Shown here one piece after another: positions 58,000-64,000 of a DNA stretch of 64,000 bases. The position numbers and the translations under genes are program-made. This DNA is from Anaspis maculata. Taxonomy: Eukaryota; Arthropoda; Insecta; Coleoptera; Scraptiidae. How positions within the stretch are numbered: the stretch's first letter is position 1; each line of letters starts with the position of its first letter. The stretch is from NCBI GenBank assembly GCA_949128115.1, contig OX421966.1, forward strand, positions 60,695,416-60,759,415, read 5' to 3'. Below the pieces are notes generated by a model, which was not told the origin of the DNA, ran no database searches, and saw only the letters and a program-made list of their open reading frames with translations.

Positions 58000-58585
58000 T
58001 AGAGGAAAAATGGAATAGTGAGTAATTAGGGGAAAAACGTTTCTTTAATTGTGAGAAAGGCTGGGGGTGGCCTCAATTTTCAAGAATATGTTGGATAGGA
58101 AAAGAATTTTATTGCCTTCAATTTGATTATCAGAAGTTAGGTAATGCTATTTGCAATTTTCAAGTAGATTAGGGGTGGGGGCGAAGGGGTTGAAGATGAA
58201 AATTTGGCCAAACGTGTCTTGATGACCCCTTTGTAAAAAAAATCGACCTGTTTTTGCTGGAAAGTCTATTTCTCAAGAATCAGGAGTTTATAGGGGAAAA
58301 ATTTCCCTTTAATCAACAAAGAGAGGATTTTCACACGGGTTGGGGGGGTGGTTTAAAAAATCAGAAACATGTTTGGCGGAAAGAGAATTTTATCGGCTTC
58401 AATTTACTATCACAAGATAGGTAATGCTGTTCGAAATTTCAAAGTAGGGTGGGTTGGAGGCGAAGGGGTTGAAGTAAAAAATTTGGCAATATGTGTCCTA
58501 GATATCCCCCTCGAAATAAAAATCGACCTGTTTCGGCGTTTACCAAAAATTTTTGCGGCGAGAAATTAGGAGTGGGAAGTTTTCC

Positions 58586-60773
58586 AATGAACACCCTGTA
58601 TAGTTCGAGAGGTATTGAATAAAAAATATCATCTTCAGGGGCTCCCTTATAAAATGAGGCATTTCTCCTCGGCCCATATTCATGGCAACTTTTTTCTTTT
58701 TTTTGTCATAGAATCGGCTTGCAAGGTATCAACGCCTAAATTATGAGCCACCCTGTATCCGTCGTTGTGAAAGAATTTTAGCAAGATCGCAATACTTCCC
58801 CTCCCATCAGTCCCGGGGGGTCAAAAAAGTAAAATCGAGAGTACAAAACAGAATATAAAAAAAATATCTATAAATAAACAATGGCATCGCGACGAAATGA
58901 ATAATTTAAATCGATTATTGTGTCTGGAACGGTGTGCGATAATCGCCCTTGAATTCCTGCAGAACTCTGCAAGCGTCTAAATTTAACTGACCTACCTTTG
59001 ATATGTGCACACATAATGTGAATAATAACAAACCTTGTGGACTGCTTTTGTTTCCGTATAAAGTAGGCGGCTTGAGAATTAGAGCATCGCTGTTTTAGAT
59101 CCCTACACTTGAAAATAACAGTTTCTCAAGGGAAGCTTATAACTCACTACGGAATCCATCCGAAGCTTTGCGAAAACTTTATGTTCCGCATAAATGGCTT
59201 TTCCCAGTTCGATGACCTGTTCAATCACTAAAGTTTCTGGGCATTTCTGGCGTAATGGTTTGTGTTCATGGCCCGCGGCGTTTGTATCCCTCGGTGCATC
59301 GCGCCTCTGGCATCAGTCGCGGCCGTTGTGGGAGTATCATATTCTTCGGTGTTTGGCACCTCGGCATGAACGGCTTGTTTGCGCCCCTGATACGTAAATA
59401 GCTAGTATGTATCTCTGGCGTAACAGCTGTCCGTATATTTCGCCTTTAATTCGATGCTTGGCTGCACAAGGTGCCGTAAAAAAACCGCACCAAATCGAGA
59501 TTGCATTTGCTAGGAACGTATAGTAGATTCACATGAGTTGTGATTACTGTTTCTAGTTACCTCAGAGATTTTGTTTCGAAGTTTCCAAATCTGAAAAATA
59601 GCAAAATTCTCAAAACTTAAAGGTTGGTTGCACTGGCGGTATTCGGTACAGTAACTCACGGCAACACACGATATCGCCCGGGCCACTTTTGAAACACATT
59701 TTTCGCTGATTTGTACTACAAATGGACTTTAATTTTTTGCTGGACGTTATGCCTGGCGCTTTTTCCTATTTTATTGAAAAATGTCGCAACTTTACGACCC
59801 TGTTCTCAATTTTCGTAAATAAACAAATATATCAAAGCACCCTGTGACATTTTTTATAGTTGACTAAAACATTTCTGACGTCTTGAAGGAGTTCGATTTT
59901 TCTACGCTTCAAATTGGAGAATGCGAAGCCCTCGCTCAAAATAAAAGCAGTTCAGTGGAAGCAATGACCCTTTGGCCTGCTCCAGCCAAAAATACGTGTC
60001 AGGCTCTGAAGAACTATTGGCAAAGCAAGAAACTCTCCGGCGGTCTGCCATGGGCATCAGGATTTGCCTGAAGAAATCTCAATAATCAAAATTTCGAAAA
60101 ACTTTGCCATTTTTGGGGCTGGCGTAGGACGAGTTTTTGTCGGCTCTGCCTGGCCGCCGTAAAGATGTCTGTGAAATCAAAAGAGATCCGTGCGGTTTTG
60201 CCCATAACATTTTTCTTACGGGATATACAGATTTGAAAATTTTATGGGGTATTTGCGAGTAGTTCTGCTATTTTTTGCGTTGATCATGAATCTGCTCTCA
60301 CTTCCGGAAGTAACCGGTATCCTGAGGTAGAGTGGTATCCTGGATATCTGGATTGTTAACAGAATATCATATCAATTATTTCCTCTTGCGTAAAATCATT
60401 TTTCTTTGTTCGACAATATTCAGACTGACTAACTGAGAGTTGCGTACTATTTGGCTTGTCTGTCATTCATCACGCCAACTCAATTTTTGAAAAAACCAAG
60501 AAAAATAGCAAATTTTGTGAAAATTTCCGATTATCTCGAAAAAAATGAAGTTTAAGAGTAGGGTACCCCTGGTAAAAATGAAAGATGATGAAAAAAGCCA
60601 TCAGATAACGTTATAAAATTAGGGGCATGCAATTTGAAAAAATCAGTTATGATACTTTGAAAATTATGAAGTTTGATGTTTTTTTGTGAACGCCCTGTAT
60701 CAAGAAATCCCAATTTTCTTGACATTGGGATATTGGTCTTTGACTTGACTATCACCATGTCAAGTTTCATCTC
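58586..60773. other. No gene recognised
   Basis: Isolated CACCCTGTAT words at about 58598 and 58752 suggest decayed TIR ends, but no partner was found. A short plus-strand frame at 59883-60071 has no known domain. Confidence 0.4.
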
Positions 60774-60914
60774 TTATGGTGCTATTCTGTAAAAATAACA
60801 TTCCATATACGCTCTGTTATGTAAAAATTCGTGCCGGCCATTGGCTGTTGCCTAGGTAATAACAACGTAACAGAGCCTTTATGGAATGTTATTTTTTAGA
60901 GAATCGCACCATAA
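60774..60914. mobile_element. 140-bp MITE
   Basis: TTATGGTGC at the left is inverted as GCACCATAA at the right. The pairing continues through AAAATAACATTCCATA and its inverse and a CTCTGTTA / TAACAGAG block, with a GC-richer loop. Confidence 0.85.
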
Positions 60915-61261
60915 GTTTTGGAAAGCAAGACCGCTACGATTTTTCTAAGAAAACTGTGAAAATGCAAATTTTTTTTAGTTTTTCATTTTTAGTTGGTAGC
61001 ACTGCCACACAATTGAAAAACAAAAATACAGGCATAAGACAGTTAAAATAGTTGAACATGAAAATGCAAAAAAATATAGGGTGTTCCATTTAAAAAAATT
61101 GACGTTTTGTTAATCCCGTCAAAGTGGGACACCTGTATAGCTGAAAATAATTTTATGTTATAGGTCTCAGGAAACCATATAACTTTTTTCTTACATCTTG
61201 TTTTCTATCTTGCACGGTAAGACCGCTATGGGATAATCACGCTAGGATGGACCAGCCTGTA

Positions 61262-61841
61262 CAGGTGTTTCAGATTTAATCGATCAAACTTTGGGATAAG
61301 ATTCTCCTCATCCTCTTGATTAAGAAAAATATAACATACATGCCTGTCACTCACTTCCTAAGAAAAATACAGGGTGTCAAAGTTCACTTTTTTTGATTTT
61401 AAAAGTTGGTAACTTGCCAACTATTCAACCAAATTAGCTCAAATTTGGCGGAAGCTGGTTTTTTGAAAATATCTGCATATCTGCCAAATTTTGCAAAAAT
61501 TTGTTGAGCGGCGTATGATTTATGGGGGGTCATAATTTTTAAAGGTTCTTCAGATGTTTCCAAATTGATGATCCCCCATTACGCCACTGGAACTGATCAG
61601 ATTCTTTCGAAATTCAGCAGGTAGGTAGATATTCCCGACACACCAGTCTATGCTGAATTCAGGCTAATCTGCTTGAATGGTTAGCAAGTTACCAATTTTT
61701 AAAAATCGAAAAAAGTGAACTTTGACACCCTGTATCTTTCTCAGGAAGCGAGTGACAGGCACGAATGTTATATTTTTACGAATCAAGAGGATGAGGAGGA
61801 TCTTATCCCAAAATTTGATCGATTAAAACTGAAACACCCTG
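61262..61841. mobile_element. 580-bp palindromic MITE
   Basis: CAGGTGTTTCAG at 61262 and CTGAAACACCCTG ending 61841, TA on both sides (61260-61261 and 61842-61843). Arms run about 180 bp each. A second CAGGGTGTCAAAGTTCAC end lies at 61373 with its inverse ending near 61738, inside the same palindrome. That could mean a MITE nested symmetrically in another, or a composite end. Confidence 0.88.
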
Positions 61842-62854
61842 TATATCCAATAGAAAAAAGTTATGGGCTGTTGCGGTTTTTTAAAAATCACACGGTAGGT
61901 ATACCTGCTTCTGGACAAGCCAGTTTCACAACAAGTGAAAGGCGGCAAGCCTACAATGGCTAAACTAGAGAATTTACACAGTCAATTGAAATCACATCTC
62001 ATGTGAATTTACTATAGTAGTACTTGAAAAAAAGTCAAGGAAGCTTTTGGTCTCAAGACGACGCCCGCACTTCCCCACGGCACTCAAATCGCATTTCGAC
62101 GCTTGGCATGCTCGTTACCATGTTATGAGTGATATTATTTTTACTGTTATTCCGAGCATTCATTATTTATTCCATAGTTGTTATGAATAATATGTCTTCA
62201 TGTATTAGCCTAATGTAATTGGTATATTATTTCCTCCAAGCATGTTTCCTCATACTAACCCTCCAGTAGCAGCTGTTGCAGAAATTACTACCTAATGAAT
62301 TAGTCAAAAAACATCAAGATAACCGTGTAGGGCTCGTGTATAGGTTTAGGTGGGTGGTATAATAAAAGCAATCTTCGGTAGATAACATCAAAATGCCGTT
62401 TTTAAAAAGAACTAATTGAAAATCGAGGTTCTTCCACAGAGAACCGCGACGATGAAAACACGCCGAAAACTAATGGAATATCCAGATGGAGGTGCCAAGT
62501 ATTAACCTAGAAGGGAACCCCGAAGAGGATTCAGTAAACACAGGACTTGATACAAGGGACGACCACCTTGCCCTTACCAACCACCTTACCTGAAGAAATC
62601 GAAGTGGAGGAATTTGAAAACACATTGTTACACAGCAGATCAATCCGTCCCTGTTCGTTAGACACCTCCTCCCGCAAAACCTTATGCATCACCCCTTCTC
62701 TTTTTCTTCCCCCATATTTCTCCTCCCTCTCCTCCCATAAAATGGGATTTTTCCCATCGAAGGGGGTGGCTGTGTGTGATGCTCTGGCGGTGGTTATTAA
62801 ACCTCGCTCGCTTTTATACAACGAGGCAGTATTTCATCGATTTTTTTTCCACTC

Positions 62855-62874
62855 TGTGTGTGTGTGTGTGTGTG
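62855..62874 (+). repeat. (GT)n microsatellite
   Basis: Ten GT units inside a TGTG-rich patch. Confidence 0.9.
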
Positions 62875-63626
62875 TATGCCATCGGCTGTGATTAGCGGAA
62901 TTAGATTACGCTTTTTTCGGATCGGGGGCATTAATTATTTTGGCAGGGTGCCATGCATTATACAGAGTGTTCGGAAACGACAGTGCCTGCATGATGATAA
63001 AAAAGGGTAGCTACCTATACCGTTATATTATGTCGATATCAAAAGTAGTCACCGGTGAACAGGCAACCAGTTGTGCAGTTTCTCATTTTTTTGCAGTTTC
63101 TCTCAAAACTGCAAAAATGCTGAAATTTTATTTTATTTTTTCAATTTTTACGAATAAAAATATACCTACTCACATTGTAGTCCAGAAATTATAGAAAAAA
63201 AAAACAAACAAAAATGAAACCCGGCTGTATTTTTGTATATAAGCCCAGTTGAGCATGTAGTTTATCATACCAAAAGTCCTCAAGGATCCAGTGTGAGCTT
63301 CAGCCGTTGTAGCCTCGAAAAGAACTTGAGGATCAGTTTGTCGCGTTTATCTCGTAAATGGTGGCACTTGTGAATACAGTACCTGAAAAGAAATTGTTGA
63401 AAACTTCACTGTCTACAAGAAAGGGGTCTTACATATTTTATCGCCAGCTCACTCCTTCTTTGTTAAAACACAAGAAAAGTTAAATAGCCCAGATGCTCGA
63501 TGCTGAAAACCTCAAGGATGTTCAGTTTTATGATGGCGGAATGTCACTTGGCAGAGGTGTTGCTTGATCCATTTTCTTTCGATTGAGTCTTGAAGCCATC
63601 AATACCAACTATGCCGACAGCATATA

Positions 63627-63964
63627 CAGGGTGAAAGAAAAATGAGAAGTTGAACAGTTTTGCCTCAAGAAACAAAATAGGTGAAGACATCGACATTAAT
63701 AATGCGAATTTCACGATCATGAAGTCATCGTCAACTTTATTCAAATATCTTGAGCCGTTCCTGAAATATGTTAGACAAGACTGGAGTTTTGTAACAAAAA
63801 AAATATAGTTTTTTCGTATAACCTATCAGAAAAAACAGAAGCAGCGAAAGAATTCTATGTAAAGGAATTGTGTTTTATTGTGCTCTACATAGGTTATGGG
63901 ACCACTGCGACTGTTTGCAGTAACTTAGGAAAAATATAATATTCAGGATTCACAACTCACCCTG
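63627..63964. mobile_element. Possible short-TIR MITE
   Basis: CAGGGTGA at the left and TCACCCTG at the right, each with TA outside (63625-63626 and 63965-63966). Only eight bases pair, so chance is possible, but this end sequence is common in the window. Confidence 0.4.
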
Positions 63965-64000
63965 TATAGAAAACAGAAATCCAATACAGATTCATTGGTT

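Larger units (their letters stand above)
55065..58585. mobile_element. Older palindromic repeat, host of two insertions
   Basis: The phrases AAAAACAGGTCGAT and CAACCCCTTCGCCCCCACCC occur forward at 55120-55385 and inverted at 55505-55930, giving a palindrome centred near 55440. The same phrases recur after the large transposon, at 58010-58580. It is interrupted by a 137-bp MITE and the 2.05-kb transposon. Outer limits are approximate. Confidence 0.65.
61842..64000. other. No gene recognised
   Basis: Overlapping frames on both strands at 62531-62891 have no recognisable domain. The rest is AT-rich. Confidence 0.4.

Noticed and set aside
62531..62891. Overlapping frames on both strands
   Set aside because: They owe their length to pyrimidine-rich, low-complexity sequence.

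Overview
The window reads as nuclear DNA of an arthropod, most likely an insect. It is AT-rich, has a spliced gene of the MADF-BESS family, insect-type retrotransposons (I-like, RTE-like and Jockey-like LINEs, BEL/Pao), many TA-flanked terminal-inverted-repeat (TIR) elements, and frequent TAGGTACCTA-like words. The species cannot be read from the sequence; a hemipteran is only a guess. No bacterial operons, rRNA genes or CRISPR arrays are seen.

Layout. 0.6-1.1 kb: decayed Jockey-like reverse transcriptase (RT). 2.4-7.3 kb: nearly full-length I-like LINE on the minus strand (ORF1 plus an ORF2 broken by one frameshift). 8-11.3 kb: small DNA elements. 12.0-16.3 kb: the one well supported host gene, a three-exon MADF-BESS protein on the minus strand, with a SINE-like tRNA head and several inverted-repeat elements in its introns. 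16.9-24.3 kb: foldback elements and MITEs, one split by a young RTE-like LINE. 26.8-35.8 kb: a very degenerate satellite with three long palindromic elements, two inside it and one just past it. 35.8-40.6 kb: BEL/Pao remnant. 42.5-49.7 kb: a tandem array of about 456-bp units, each a slice of BEL/Pao pol, itself interrupted by a TIR insertion and a 5'-truncated LINE. 52.4-53.8 kb: a nearly perfect palindrome carrying the same unrecognised 108-residue reading frame in both arms. 55.1-58.6 kb: a nested set in which an older palindrome holds a 137-bp MITE and a 2.05-kb transposon with 595-bp TIRs and a broken transposase. 60.7-61.9 kb: two more TIR elements.

Apart from the MADF-BESS gene and one possible 76-bp exon at 51.35 kb, everything recognisable is mobile or satellite DNA. 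The genes do not form a pathway. The main biological signal is structural: at least eight long inverted repeats in 64 kb, and conversion of a retrotransposon coding segment into satellite DNA.
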